Shown here: positions 1 through 8,628 of the stretch, piece by piece | How positions within the stretch are numbered: the stretch's first letter is position 1 | Layout of the letters: each line of letters begins with the position of its first letter | Source: an uncultured Piscinibacter sp. | GTDB taxonomy: Bacteria > Pseudomonadota > Gammaproteobacteria > Burkholderiales > Burkholderiaceae_C | Direction: 5' to 3' | Assembly: GCF_937952055.1 (NCBI RefSeq) | Contig: NZ_CALFYO010000009.1 | Location: 1-64,000, forward strand | DNA: 64,000 nt | Notes under the pieces: model-generated | The model's database searches: none | Told to the model about the DNA's origin: nothing | Seen by the model: only the letters and a program-made list of their open reading frames with translations | Program-made: the position numbers and the translations under genes

Positions 1-433
1 TGCGCCACGATCGAGGTGGATTGCTTCAGCTGAAAGTTCATTCCCAACGTTCCTTGTCAATGCTCTGGATGCCGCGCCTGAATGCGATCTCTCGTCACCG
101 CGCGACGATCCAAATCGGTCGTGGTCGCCAAGGGGCATTCACGGAGCCAGCGAGCCGACTGTTCTCGATGAGGGAGAGCAGCCATCCACTCTTGTCCCCC
201 TGATATGTCATTCGGACGATCAGGGTTGACGGTAAGGGGCGGCCTATGTCGCCGAGTAACGGAACAGCAACGCTGTAACGCGCCGGTTGGGAAGGCTGCG
301 GGGCTCGGGAACGAGTTGCGCGCTGCGCGTGCGTGGCCCTACAGCCGCTCTGCCGAGGGCCGGGCCATGCAGCGAAACCTAGGGGCGTTCTTACAGATCA
401 TCACGATCCATAAGCGAGCGCCGATACTCGTGC
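1..433. other. Left-edge stretch with no identifiable gene
   Basis: This stretch lies beyond the 3' end of the decarboxylase gene. It contains only short open frames on both strands, whose translations have no recognisable domain and no convincing ribosome-binding site. Base composition is visibly less GC-biased than in the genes right of 11 kb. No tRNA, inverted-repeat terminator or transposase fragment was seen. It could be intergenic DNA or the edge of a decayed gene whose remainder lies outside the window. Confidence 0.5.
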
Positions 434-1663
434 TTACACGAGCATCTCGAGCGATCGGGGATGGCTGAGAAAGGCCGAAGGGCTTGCACTCGGTCCGTAC
501 GCGCCCGACTGAAAGACGGCGACGAGATCGCCCGCGTCGGCAGTGGCCAGCTCCGCTCGATCGGCCAGCAGGTCGAGCGGCGTGCACAGCGGGCCGACCA
601 CCGACGACCGCTGGCGAGGTGCATCCAGAGGGCGCGTCGCGATCTCGACGGGGTAGTTCTTGCGGATGACTTGGCCAAAGTTGCCAGAGGCAGCCAAGTG
701 GTGGTGAAGCCCACCGTCCGTGACGAGAAAGACCTCGCCGCGTGAGATCTTCCGGTCGACGACGCGACAGACGTAGACGCCCGCTTCGCCGACGAGATAG
801 CGCCCGAGTTCGATCACCAGTCGGGCGCCGGGCAGTCGCTCGGTCGCGTCTTGAACCACGCTGTGGAGGTGCGCGCCTACTGCCTGCACGTCCAGCGGCT
901 TCTCGCCGGGGAAGTAGGGAATGCCGAATCCGCCGCCCAAGTTGAGAAGACGCACCGGCGCCGGCGCGTCACCGGCTAAGCGCACGGCAAGATCCAGCAC
1001 CTTGCGCTGCGCTTCGCAGATTGAATCGGCACGCAGGTTCTGCGAGCCCGAGTAGATGTGGAAGCCCTCGAACGACAAGCCCAGTCGGCCGATGTCACGC
1101 AGCACCCTCGGCACCTGCTCGGCATCGATGCCGAATTGCTTCGGCCCGCCCCCCATCTTCATGCCAGAGGACTTCAACTCGAAGTCAGGGTTCACGCGCA
1201 CGGCGACGCGCGCCGGCATCCCGAGCCGCTGCGAGCAATCCGCAAGCACGGCAATCTCGCGCGTTGACTCGGCGTTGACCAGCACCCCGCTGGCCACGGC
1301 CTGGGACAGCTCGCCATCGCTCTTGCCGGGGCCGGCAAAACTGATCTCGGCCGGCGCCAATCCTGTGTCCATGGCGACGCGCAGCTCGCCGCTGGAGGCG
1401 ACGTCCAGACCGTCGACCAGGCGGGCCATGTGCTGTACGACGGCCGGCATCGGATTCGCCTTCATCGCGTAGTGCAGGCTGATGCCCTCTGGGAGCACGC
1501 GACGCAGTTCAGCCACCCGCGCCGAGAGCAACTGCCGGTCGTAGGCGTAGAACGGCGTGCCACCCACGCGAGCCGCCAGCACCGAGACGCGCACGCCGCC
1601 AATGGTCAATTCACCATCGACGACGGGGAAGCGCGCGGCCGCGCTGTGTCGTTCGGCGCTCAT
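434..1663 (-). CDS. Pyridoxal-dependent decarboxylase, exosortase A system-associated
   Basis: This is a fold III PLP decarboxylase (ornithine/diaminopimelate decarboxylase family) of about 409 residues. The PLP lysine is K68 in HYAMKANP. A glycine-rich phosphate-binding loop, LGGGFG, is near 242-247, E285 lies in the ELGRYL segment, and C360 in GPLCTPLD sits where the family has its active-site cysteine. The ATG at 1663 overlaps the ligase stop (ATGA), which decides the start; the frame stays open upstream but only as a shadow of the ligase. It is the last gene of the seven-gene operon read from 7638. Its pairing with the acyl-CoA ligase, two hydrolases and an ACP is the hallmark of XrtA/PEP-CTERM exopolysaccharide loci. 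The natural substrate of this subfamily is not known to me. Confidence 0.88.
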   Translation of the reverse strand: MSAERHSAAARFPVVDGELTIGGVRVSVLAARVGGTPFYAYDRQLLSARVAELRRVLPEGISLHYAMKANPMPAVVQHMARLVDGLDVASSGELRVAMDTGLAPAEISFAGPGKSDGELSQAVASGVLVNAESTREIAVLADCSQRLGMPARVAVRVNPDFELKSSGMKMGGGPKQFGIDAEQVPRVLRDIGRLGLSFEGFHIYSGSQNLRADSICEAQRKVLDLAVRLAGDAPAPVRLLNLGGGFGIPYFPGEKPLDVQAVGAHLHSVVQDATERLPGARLVIELGRYLVGEAGVYVCRVVDRKISRGEVFLVTDGGLHHHLAASGNFGQVIRKNYPVEIATRPLDAPRQRSSVVGPLCTPLDLLADRAELATADAGDLVAVFQSGAYGPSASPSAFLSHPRSLEMLV

Positions 1664-3252
1664 GCGGGCGCTCCCTGCAGGCGGGAAAGGTGCTCCTCGG
1701 CGATGCGCTTGCGATCGATCTTGCCATTCGCGTTGCGCGGAAGCGGACCCGGCCTCGGCAGGATCTCCGCCGGCACCATGTAGGCCGGCAGCCGAGTGCG
1801 GCACTCCGCCAGCAGCGCCGCGGGGTCAAGCGCGACACCGTTTCGCGCAGTCACCGCGAGGCAAACCGCCTCGCCGAGCGTGTCGCTCGGCACGCCGAAG
1901 GCGGCGCACTCACCAACCATCTGCGTCGCGTACACCACTTCTTCAATCTCGGTGGGGCTGATGCGGTAGCCCGACGACTTGATCATCTCGTCGCGCCGAC
2001 CGATGAAGTACAGGAAGCCCTCGGCGTCGCGCCGAACCATGTCGCCGGAAAACACGGCGATCTCGGGCATCACCAGGCCGGCCTCGCGTCCGGGCAGCGG
2101 CTTGAAGCGCTCGGCAGTCTTCTCTGCATCGTTCCAGTAGCCCTGCGCCACCAGCGCGCCGCGCTGTACCAGTTCGCCCGGCTCCCCGGCTTCACATTGA
2201 CTCCCGTCGGGGCGCAGAACGAGGATCTCGCTGTTGGGGATCGCCTTGCCGATCGAGTCTGGTCGACGGTCGACCTCCTCGGGGGGCAGGTAAGTGGCGC
2301 GGAACGCCTCGGTGAGGCCGTACATCAGGAAAGGCCTGGCCTGCGGCAGCGTCGCGCGCAGGCGGGCGAGTATGTCCTCCGGCATGCGTCCGCCGGTGTT
2401 CGCGAAGTAGCGCAGCGAACGGCCTGCGTCACCATCCCACGCCACCTGAGTGAGTTGGATCCACAGCGGCGGCACGGCGGTCATGCCGGTGACACTGTAC
2501 CGCGCCACGCAGCGGACGACGTCCTTCGGCAGCAGGTAGTTCAGCAGCACCACCTGCGCACCAGCATGGAAAGCAGTCGTCAACTGGCTGAAGCCAGCAT
2601 CGAAGGACAGCGGAAGCGCCGCGAGCAGTACATCGTCGCTGTGATTGCCAAGGTAGGACGCTACGCTCTTCGCACCGGCGACCATGTTGCGATGGGATAG
2701 CACGACGCCCTTGGGTTTGCCGGTGCTACCCGAGGTGTAGAGGATTCCGACCATGTCCTGGTCGACCACCCGCCAGCTTGGTCGCTCCGGCGATGCCAAC
2801 AACTCGCGCCAGCCGATGGTTTGCAGACCGTCGATGCCGGTAGCCTGCTCGCCGGTCGTGACGACCGCACGTAGGTCGGGGCATTGCTGCAACACGGGCG
2901 CCAGCGCGCGCAACCGCTCCAAGGACGTGACGAGTACACGTACGTTGCAGTCACGCAGGATGTAGGCAACCTGTTCGGCTTTGAGCAGCGGATTGACGGG
3001 GACGAAGACGGCTCCGAGCGCCGGCGCGCCGAACGAGGCGACCACCGTCTCGAAACGCTTGTCCAGGTAGATGGCGATGCGCTCACCGCGCTGCACGCCC
3101 AGGCCGCTCAGGCCAGCGGCGAAGTTCCGCACCTGTGTGGCCAGATCGCCGTAGCTGATCGCGGCATCACCCTCGCGCAGCGCGACCGCCTGCGGCGCTC
3201 GCTCGGCGGACACGTAGAGAAGTTCGTGCAGCAGCGTCGACTCAGCGCTCAT
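1660..3252 (-). CDS. Acyl-CoA ligase (AMP-forming), exosortase A system-associated
   Basis: This is an ANL-superfamily adenylating enzyme of 530 residues. The P-loop YTSGSTGKPKG lies at about 172-182, a YGLTE motif follows, and the C-terminal catalytic lysine is in NGKIDRK. It should activate a carboxylate as acyl-AMP, probably for transfer to CoA or to the operon's ACP. The ATG at 3252 follows a GAAAGG ribosome-binding site and sits 11 bases after the preceding stop. The stop overlaps the decarboxylase start. It resembles the ligase at 12466-13986: both have a YLPPE segment followed by an RPDS-x-G-x-x-x-PN segment. The two may be paralogues serving related glycan-modification steps. Confidence 0.88.
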   Translation of the reverse strand: MSAESTLLHELLYVSAERAPQAVALREGDAAISYGDLATQVRNFAAGLSGLGVQRGERIAIYLDKRFETVVASFGAPALGAVFVPVNPLLKAEQVAYILRDCNVRVLVTSLERLRALAPVLQQCPDLRAVVTTGEQATGIDGLQTIGWRELLASPERPSWRVVDQDMVGILYTSGSTGKPKGVVLSHRNMVAGAKSVASYLGNHSDDVLLAALPLSFDAGFSQLTTAFHAGAQVVLLNYLLPKDVVRCVARYSVTGMTAVPPLWIQLTQVAWDGDAGRSLRYFANTGGRMPEDILARLRATLPQARPFLMYGLTEAFRATYLPPEEVDRRPDSIGKAIPNSEILVLRPDGSQCEAGEPGELVQRGALVAQGYWNDAEKTAERFKPLPGREAGLVMPEIAVFSGDMVRRDAEGFLYFIGRRDEMIKSSGYRISPTEIEEVVYATQMVGECAAFGVPSDTLGEAVCLAVTARNGVALDPAALLAECRTRLPAYMVPAEILPRPGPLPRNANGKIDRKRIAEEHLSRLQGAPA

Positions 3253-3263
3253 TTGGGTACCTT

Positions 3264-4355
3264 TCAACGTTGCGCCGTGGCCGTATTCGAAGGCCGTGCG
3301 AAGCGGCGAATGAACGTCGTCGCAGTCTCTCGTGCGGCGTGGGCCAGACCGCACGCCGAGCGCAAGTTGCAGGCGAGCAGCCCGATGCGCTCCCTCCGGT
3401 GCGACATCCACGACTTCTTATAGGGATCGTCGCCAGTGAGGTAGTCCACTTCGACGACGCGGTCCTCGTCGAGGGCCTGTCGCATCAGGTGCGCGGTCAA
3501 CACGGTGCCGGCCGAGAACTTATTGAATGCCTCATCGTAGGCCAGCTTGAAGATGTAGGCGCGGCGGTCAATCGTGAACCAGAACTGGGCCGCGATTGGC
3601 ACGTCACCGATCCAGGCCACGCCCAGCCGCAGCCAGCCTTCTTGCGCGCAGGCACGCGCCCAGCCGCGCACGAAGTCGGGGTAGGGTTCCGGCTTCTTCC
3701 AACTCTTCGCGTAGACGGTCTCGTAGGCATCCATTGCCGCGTCGACTTCGTCGGGCAGCGTGACGACCTGTAGGCGTGCCTCGCCAGTGCCATCCGCTTT
3801 GAACTTTTTTGACTTGCGTGTCCACGTGTTGTAGAGCTGCGAGTCGCGCCCCTTCATGTAGGTGTCGAAGCTCATGCCTTCGCAGGGCAAGTACCAATTG
3901 CCGAACACGAAGAACTGCTTGATATACCAGCCGCTGCGCGCGAGTGCGGCACGCACCAGTGCCGTGTCCCGGTCCTCGGCCGACAGCGGCGACAACTGCA
4001 ACACCGCGCAGCCCGGGTGATCGTGCCTGAGCTGGCGCGCCAGCGCGTTGGCCGCATCGGCACGATCGCTGCGCATCGTGTACAAGAGGCTGTGCAGCGA
4101 CGAGTAGTAGTTGCACAGGCCGCGCAGCAGCCAGGGCTTGGCGGGATCACGCGAGAGTGGCATCAGGGACAGTTCCGCGCCGCTGCCATGCTGCACCACG
4201 ATGGCCTCCATCAGGCTGTCGTCGACGATCTGATCGGCAAAGTGACGCAGCCAGACCGAGCTGCCGAATGGGTTGTACGGATGCATGCCCGTGTCGAGCA
4301 GTTGGCAGTGTTCAGTCAGCAGCGAGAGGGTTCGTTCGCGCGAGGTCGCGGTCAT
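3264..4355 (-). CDS. GNAT/FemAB-like acyltransferase (BioF2-like)
   Basis: This 363-residue protein resembles the Acetyltransf_6 / BioF2-like branch of the GNAT superfamily, also called FemAB-like, which is common in exopolysaccharide loci. It has no signal peptide or membrane segment, so it is likely cytoplasmic. Its central region is rich in aromatic and basic residues, and the C-terminal half carries the GNAT-like pattern with DYLTGDDPYKKSW near residue 310. It overlaps the upstream glycosyltransferase stop by 4 bases (ATGA), so it is co-translated with the glycan genes. A role in N- or O-acylating a sugar or lipid-linked intermediate is inferred. Neither acyl donor nor acceptor can be read from the sequence. 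Confidence 0.72.
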   Translation of the reverse strand: MTATSRERTLSLLTEHCQLLDTGMHPYNPFGSSVWLRHFADQIVDDSLMEAIVVQHGSGAELSLMPLSRDPAKPWLLRGLCNYYSSLHSLLYTMRSDRADAANALARQLRHDHPGCAVLQLSPLSAEDRDTALVRAALARSGWYIKQFFVFGNWYLPCEGMSFDTYMKGRDSQLYNTWTRKSKKFKADGTGEARLQVVTLPDEVDAAMDAYETVYAKSWKKPEPYPDFVRGWARACAQEGWLRLGVAWIGDVPIAAQFWFTIDRRAYIFKLAYDEAFNKFSAGTVLTAHLMRQALDEDRVVEVDYLTGDDPYKKSWMSHRRERIGLLACNLRSACGLAHAARETATTFIRRFARPSNTATAQR

Positions 4356-5662
4356 CGGTGGTTGATCCGAGGTTGGCGTTCGGGACCTTGCGCCGACTCG
4401 GCGACGGTTCGATCGAGCAGATTGGCCAGGGAGCGAGCCCGCTCGGCACGCGACATTGCGCGAACGCGAGGGTTGGTGCGGTCGGCGAACGAACCCGGCA
4501 GAGTGTCGTCCAGGAACGCGGCCAGCGCGGCAGCCACGCTCGTCACGGACTCGAGCTTCGCGACATGCGTCACGCCCGCGTCCGCCATCACCTGGGCAGT
4601 GTCGCCCGCCGGATCGGCCAGGCCGAGTATGGGGCGCCCCGCGCGCAGGTACTCGTACAGCTTGGCCGGCACCTGCTCGTTGCAGTTGGTCCCCTGCATC
4701 ACCAGCAGTCCATCGGCGCGCAGCATCTCGTGCAGAGCCTGCCGGTATGGCACAGCAGGCTGGATGTCAATCAGGTCGGCCACGCCGCGTTCGCCAGCCA
4801 GCCGGCGTAACAGATCATCATGCACAGCCGCTCGGAAGCGGATGCGCAGACTCTCCAGTCGGGGGTGACCGGCGTTCCTGAGCAGGCTCAGAGCGTCCAT
4901 CAGTGCGGTCGGATCGCGCTCGCTCGGATAGACGATGCCGCTGTGCAGCAGGGTGAAGTGCCCCGAAATCAACGCACGGCGGTCGTCCAGTTCCTCCGCG
5001 GCAAGGAAGGACTCTTCGTCGTAGCCGTTCTCGATCAGTGCGAATCGCTCGGCTGGCAATTCGGCGAATCGTTCTCGGTACATGCGAAGCGCGCTGGGCG
5101 TGACGAAGACCATGCGTGCTGTGCTGGCAGCGATGTCTCGTTCAATGCGGGCAAACGAACGCCACACTTTCGGATCCTCAGGGTAGCCATGTTGGGCCAT
5201 GGGGTCGCGGAAGTCGGCGATCCACGGCAGGCCGCTGAGCCGGTGCAGCGTGTGCCCGATGCGATGCGCGGTGGCGATCGGGTAGGTTGACCAGATCGCA
5301 TCGGGTCGGTGCTGCCGGATCAGGCGGAGCCCGGCCGGCACGGCACCCCACCACCACGACATCCATCGGTCCGGGCGAGCGAGGAACCCGGGATAGCGGC
5401 CACCGAACGCCAGATGTCGGCTCGAATCGAGCGCAAACGCCGCTTGCACCGGCACGCTCGGGGGTACCTCGGCGAGCAGATCCGGCGAGGTCGTCGGGTA
5501 GACGCGCGGATGGGCGGTGAGCACGATCGGATCCCAGCCGTGCGCGGGCAGGTGCTGCACGAAGCGCAGCGTGCGCTGGATGCCGCTGGAGCCTGCAAGC
5601 GGCGGGAAGTGGTAGGCGATCATCAGCAGGCGCCGCCGCGGCGCCGTCGTCAGGCTGGACAT
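4352..5662 (-). CDS. Glycosyltransferase, GT-B fold (GT4-like)
   Basis: This 436-residue protein opens with a GT-B N-terminal strand and loop (LLMIAYHFPPLAGSSGIQR). Its C-terminal nucleotide-sugar site is EQVPAKLYEYLRAGRPIL, which fits the E-x7-E pattern of family GT4. There is no transmembrane segment, so it probably works on the cytoplasmic side of the membrane on a lipid-linked acceptor. The ATG at 5662 overlaps the end of hydrolase 1 by 13 bases, and the stop overlaps the GNAT-like gene by 4. Position in the XrtA operon assigns it to exopolysaccharide assembly; the sugar transferred cannot be predicted. Confidence 0.85.
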   Translation of the reverse strand: MSSLTTAPRRRLLMIAYHFPPLAGSSGIQRTLRFVQHLPAHGWDPIVLTAHPRVYPTTSPDLLAEVPPSVPVQAAFALDSSRHLAFGGRYPGFLARPDRWMSWWWGAVPAGLRLIRQHRPDAIWSTYPIATAHRIGHTLHRLSGLPWIADFRDPMAQHGYPEDPKVWRSFARIERDIAASTARMVFVTPSALRMYRERFAELPAERFALIENGYDEESFLAAEELDDRRALISGHFTLLHSGIVYPSERDPTALMDALSLLRNAGHPRLESLRIRFRAAVHDDLLRRLAGERGVADLIDIQPAVPYRQALHEMLRADGLLVMQGTNCNEQVPAKLYEYLRAGRPILGLADPAGDTAQVMADAGVTHVAKLESVTSVAAALAAFLDDTLPGSFADRTNPRVRAMSRAERARSLANLLDRTVAESAQGPERQPRINHR

Positions 5663-6534
5663 AGCGCCTCGTGCAGCCAACGGCTGGTTTCGCGCTCGAC
5701 CTGCGCCTTCCACTCTCGCCGCGAGAAGGTGTGGTCAGCGTCCGGCAGTTCCACACGACGCACGTCCGTTCGCGCGAGCAATTTCTGCCAACTCGGCTGG
5801 GCTGACGTGTACTCGGTGAATTCTCGCGCCGTGAGGTCGTCGCCACTGAGGATCAGCAGGCTCGGTCCACGTAGGCAACTCCAGCCGCGGGCCATGGTGT
5901 CTCGATAGTCGCCACCCGTTGCGGCGGGCGTCGAAATCGCGCCTCGCGTGGCGCGGAGGTTGGCACCAAACGAACGCAGCGATGCGCGCCAATCGAAGCG
6001 TCCGCTGACCATCTTGAGCCAAAACTCGCGTTGCATGAGGCGCCCGCGATAGTAGTGCTTGACGGTGGCCGCTGCCAGCGTCGCCTCACTGCGCACCCAA
6101 GGATTGACCAGCACGACACCAACGACGTCCGCGTGGTCCGTGCCGTGCATCAGCGCCGCCGACGCGGCGTCGCAGAGGCCCCAGAGCACCACCCTGCGAA
6201 CGCTCGGTACGCTTCGGCGCAGCGCGTCGACGGCAGCGCGCACGTCTTCGCGTGCTGCGTCGAATGCTAGGACTTCGCCCGGCGCGTCGCCCATGCCCCG
6301 GTAGTCGAAGCGCAGCGTTGCGAAACCTTCCCTGGCCAAGTGTCGCGCCAGTTGCACGAACTGCCGGTGACTGCCGACGCGATACTGCGGGCCGCCGACG
6401 ATTACGACCACGCCAAGGTCCTGTTCACTCTGCACCGGCAGGCTCACGATGGCCGGCAGCAGCGCGCCCTGGCAGCGCAGTTCGATCACCGACTCGCGCG
6501 GTTCGGGTCGCAGAATCGGCTCGTCAGGCTGCAT
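5650..6534 (-). CDS. Exosortase A system-associated alpha/beta hydrolase 1
   Basis: This is an alpha/beta-hydrolase of about 294 residues. The nucleophile elbow reads LWGLCDAAS, so the nucleophile is C121 rather than serine. An acid (SGDD, near 230) and a histidine (DADHTF, near 270) complete a plausible catalytic triad. An oxyanion-type GGP segment lies at 47-49. The ATG at 6534 overlaps the stop of hydrolase 2 by 11 bases; the longer open frame upstream is a shadow of that gene. Adjacent hydrolase 1/hydrolase 2 pairs occur with XrtA ligase and decarboxylase genes. The substrate is unknown; a thioester or acyl ester linked to the operon's ACP is an inference. Confidence 0.85.
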   Translation of the reverse strand: MQPDEPILRPEPRESVIELRCQGALLPAIVSLPVQSEQDLGVVVIVGGPQYRVGSHRQFVQLARHLAREGFATLRFDYRGMGDAPGEVLAFDAAREDVRAAVDALRRSVPSVRRVVLWGLCDAASAALMHGTDHADVVGVVLVNPWVRSEATLAAATVKHYYRGRLMQREFWLKMVSGRFDWRASLRSFGANLRATRGAISTPAATGGDYRDTMARGWSCLRGPSLLILSGDDLTAREFTEYTSAQPSWQKLLARTDVRRVELPDADHTFSRREWKAQVERETSRWLHEALCPA

Positions 6535-7390
6535 GTCGAACCTGGACAAGCGCGGCCGTCCTTTCGCCGCGCAGGGCCGCGATGGATGCCTGCAGCAGCA
6601 CCTCGTTCTCGACGGTCTCGGTGGACTGCCAAAACGCCGAGCCTGCCACCAGTTGCACGTCGACCTCGCGGCCGCTCTCGCGCAAGGCGTCAACCACGCG
6701 CTTGGTGGCCGGTGCGATGCCGCTTTCGGCCCGCGCAGCGAGCTCGAACCACGCCACCTTGCCGGTCCCGGCCGTGGGCAGCCGCAATAGCGATGACTGC
6801 AGTCCGCGCGCAATGTCAGCGGGAAGTTCGTATCCGGCCACTTCCACCACGTCGCCGCGCTCCCACGACTGCGCGGGCGAAGGCTCGTCTGCGGGGGCAC
6901 TTGCACTGGCCAGCATGCGCGATGCCGTGCGCAGACGCAGAAACTGCTGCAGGAACAGGCCGCCGCTGAGTACCGGTTGCCACAGCAGAAGATGGGCCGA
7001 GAGGTGCTCGGAGAGCAACTCGTCGGCAAACAAGGATCCGCTTCGCACGGCCCATAGCCACAGCGGCCCTGGCTGCGCACGATGCAGCGCGAGTTCGCGG
7101 CGCAGGTCGTCCAGCCAGATCGTCCAGGTGGCATCACGCAGCTCGCCGGCGCTGTCGCCACAGCCAAACAAATCGAGGCGCACCACGCGCCAGCCGTCGC
7201 TCGCCAGCCCCCGCGCGAGCTGCGCGCACATGCGACGTGTCTTGTTCATTTCCTCTGCGAAGGGTGGCAATAGCATGACCGTGCCGCGTGGCTCGGACGC
7301 AATTGGCTCGCTGACGCAACGCAGCCGCGGCCCCCCGATGAAGCCTTCAGCCAGACACAGAGATTCGCGAATCTTCGTGGACAAAGTCAC
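6524..7390 (-). CDS. Exosortase A system-associated alpha/beta hydrolase 2
   Basis: This 288-residue alpha/beta-hydrolase-fold protein starts at a GTG that overlaps the ACP stop (GTGA). Early strands (TVMLLPPFAEEMNKTRR and VVRLDLFGCGDS) are typical of the fold. At the nucleophile elbow, the sequence LWAVRSGS near 112-119 puts arginine where serine or cysteine is expected, so a classical hydrolase triad is not evident. It may be a non-catalytic partner of hydrolase 1, or act with another residue. It sits between ACP and hydrolase 1 as in other XrtA loci. Confidence 0.82.
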   Translation of the reverse strand: MTLSTKIRESLCLAEGFIGGPRLRCVSEPIASEPRGTVMLLPPFAEEMNKTRRMCAQLARGLASDGWRVVRLDLFGCGDSAGELRDATWTIWLDDLRRELALHRAQPGPLWLWAVRSGSLFADELLSEHLSAHLLLWQPVLSGGLFLQQFLRLRTASRMLASASAPADEPSPAQSWERGDVVEVAGYELPADIARGLQSSLLRLPTAGTGKVAWFELAARAESGIAPATKRVVDALRESGREVDVQLVAGSAFWQSTETVENEVLLQASIAALRGERTAALVQVRHAA

Positions 7391-7638
7391 GCAGCCAGCT
7401 TGGCTCGCACGAATTCGACCAGACTATCGACGCTGGCAAAGGTCGCCCCCTCGACTTCGTCGTCCTGAATCGCGAAGCCGAACCGCTCCTCGATGGCGGT
7501 GAGGATTGCCACCACGGCCATCGAATCGAGCTCGGGCACGCTGCCGAGCAGCGCTACCCCAGGCCCGAGCGAGGCAGCGGCTGCAGGGCCCAGTACTTCA
7601 CGCAGGACACCGATCACCTCGGTCTCGAGTTCAGTCAT
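7387..7638 (-). CDS. Acyl carrier protein of the XrtA-type operon
   Basis: This 83-residue acyl carrier protein has the phosphopantetheine attachment serine S39 in ELDSMAV, followed by the acidic helix (EERFGFAIQDDE). The ATG at 7638 is preceded by a GGAA-type ribosome-binding site; an upstream in-frame start would add an Arg-rich leader that is probably not translated. It is the first gene of the minus-strand operon and overlaps hydrolase 2 by GTGA. It likely carries the acyl or aminoacyl group activated by the ligase at 1660-3252. It differs from the ACPs at 12181 and 18277, so the region encodes three separate carriers. Confidence 0.9.
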   Translation of the reverse strand: MTELETEVIGVLREVLGPAAAASLGPGVALLGSVPELDSMAVVAILTAIEERFGFAIQDDEVEGATFASVDSLVEFVRAKLAA

Positions 7639-7864
7639 CGTGATGCGTTTCCGCGACGGGCGACGCCTCGGCGCCCGCGCTGGATTCAATGTGGATTGGC
7701 TTGGCATTCTAGGGAACTTGACCTGTCCGGTGCCCCCCTAAGCGGGCGGGCGTGTCGAGTCAATGCTGTGCATTTGGCACGCTGCCGAGCGGCACAATCG
7801 ACATTCGCGCCGCGAGGCATGGCGGGTCTCCAAGACTTGCCACGGCACAACGGAGGCAGGTTCC

Positions 7865-8521
7865 ATGAACGGGTTGTATCGACGTCTGGTGTTGAGCACC
7901 GCCTTGGCCTTGCTTGCCCTTGCCGGGCAAGCTCAGGAAATCCCAGGCTATCCGGCTATTGAGGCTTTCGATGCCCGGGAGGTTGCCATGCTCCCGCCAT
8001 ACTGCAAGTACACGATCTACTTCAGGGACAAGGTGCCCGGCGGTGCAGACCCCGATTCCAGGGCCCGCTGGCTGGGTACGCTGGGGCCGACCTTCGAGCA
8101 CCTGCATCACTACTGCTTTGGTCTCATGAAGACCAATCGTGCCGTGCTGCTTTCGCGCGACTCGCAGACCACCCAGTTCTACCTGCGAGAGTCGCTTCGC
8201 GAGTATGACTATGTTTTGGACCGCGCAAGACCCGACTTCGTTCTGCTCCCCGAAGTGCTTTCAAAGAAGGGAGAGAACCTGATCCGCCTCAAACGCGAGC
8301 CGCTGGCAATCCTCGAGTTCGAACGCGCTGCCAGTCTGAGGCCGGACTACTGGCCGCCCTTTGCGCACATGGGTGACTACTACGCCAGCATCGGCGATCG
8401 CGCGAAGGCCCGCGAGGTGTTGCAGCGCGGGCTGCAGGGTTCGCCGGACGCGCAGGCACTGAAGCGCCGGATCAATGAGCTTGACGATGCCGAAGCAAAG
8501 GGGTCAACGCGGAAGAAGTAG
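7865..8521 (+). CDS. Exported TPR-repeat protein
   Basis: This 218-residue protein begins with a Sec signal peptide (basic MNGLYRR, then a Leu/Ala-rich core ending near AGQAQE), so it is periplasmic. The middle contains three cysteines. The C-terminal part (about 145-205) has helix pairs with the spacing of tetratricopeptide repeats, including LAILEFERAASLRPD and AREVLQRGLQGSPD. The start is fixed by GGAGG eight bases upstream. It diverges from the XrtA-type operon and precedes the GDP-mannose dehydrogenase gene. A scaffolding role in polysaccharide polymerisation or export is an inference from context; no family name is certain. Confidence 0.78.
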   Translation: MNGLYRRLVLSTALALLALAGQAQEIPGYPAIEAFDAREVAMLPPYCKYTIYFRDKVPGGADPDSRARWLGTLGPTFEHLHHYCFGLMKTNRAVLLSRDSQTTQFYLRESLREYDYVLDRARPDFVLLPEVLSKKGENLIRLKREPLAILEFERAASLRPDYWPPFAHMGDYYASIGDRAKAREVLQRGLQGSPDAQALKRRINELDDAEAKGSTRKK

Positions 8522-8628
8522 CGTCCATCCCTCGCCTTGGTGGCGCTACAACGCTGTCGGGGTGGAAGCTAGCGCCTATCATCCCTGCCTCTACTCAAGT
8601 GTCGGGGCCTGCGGGCGGAGGGGGTTCG

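Noticed and set aside
1..468. Short plus-strand frames at the left edge as small genes.
   Set aside because: No domain, signal peptide or ribosome-binding site; one overlaps the end of the decarboxylase gene on the other strand.
7774..7792. TGGCAC followed by GC resembling a sigma-54 promoter before the TPR gene.
   Set aside because: Spacing between GG and GC is one base off and the TT of the -12 element is missing.
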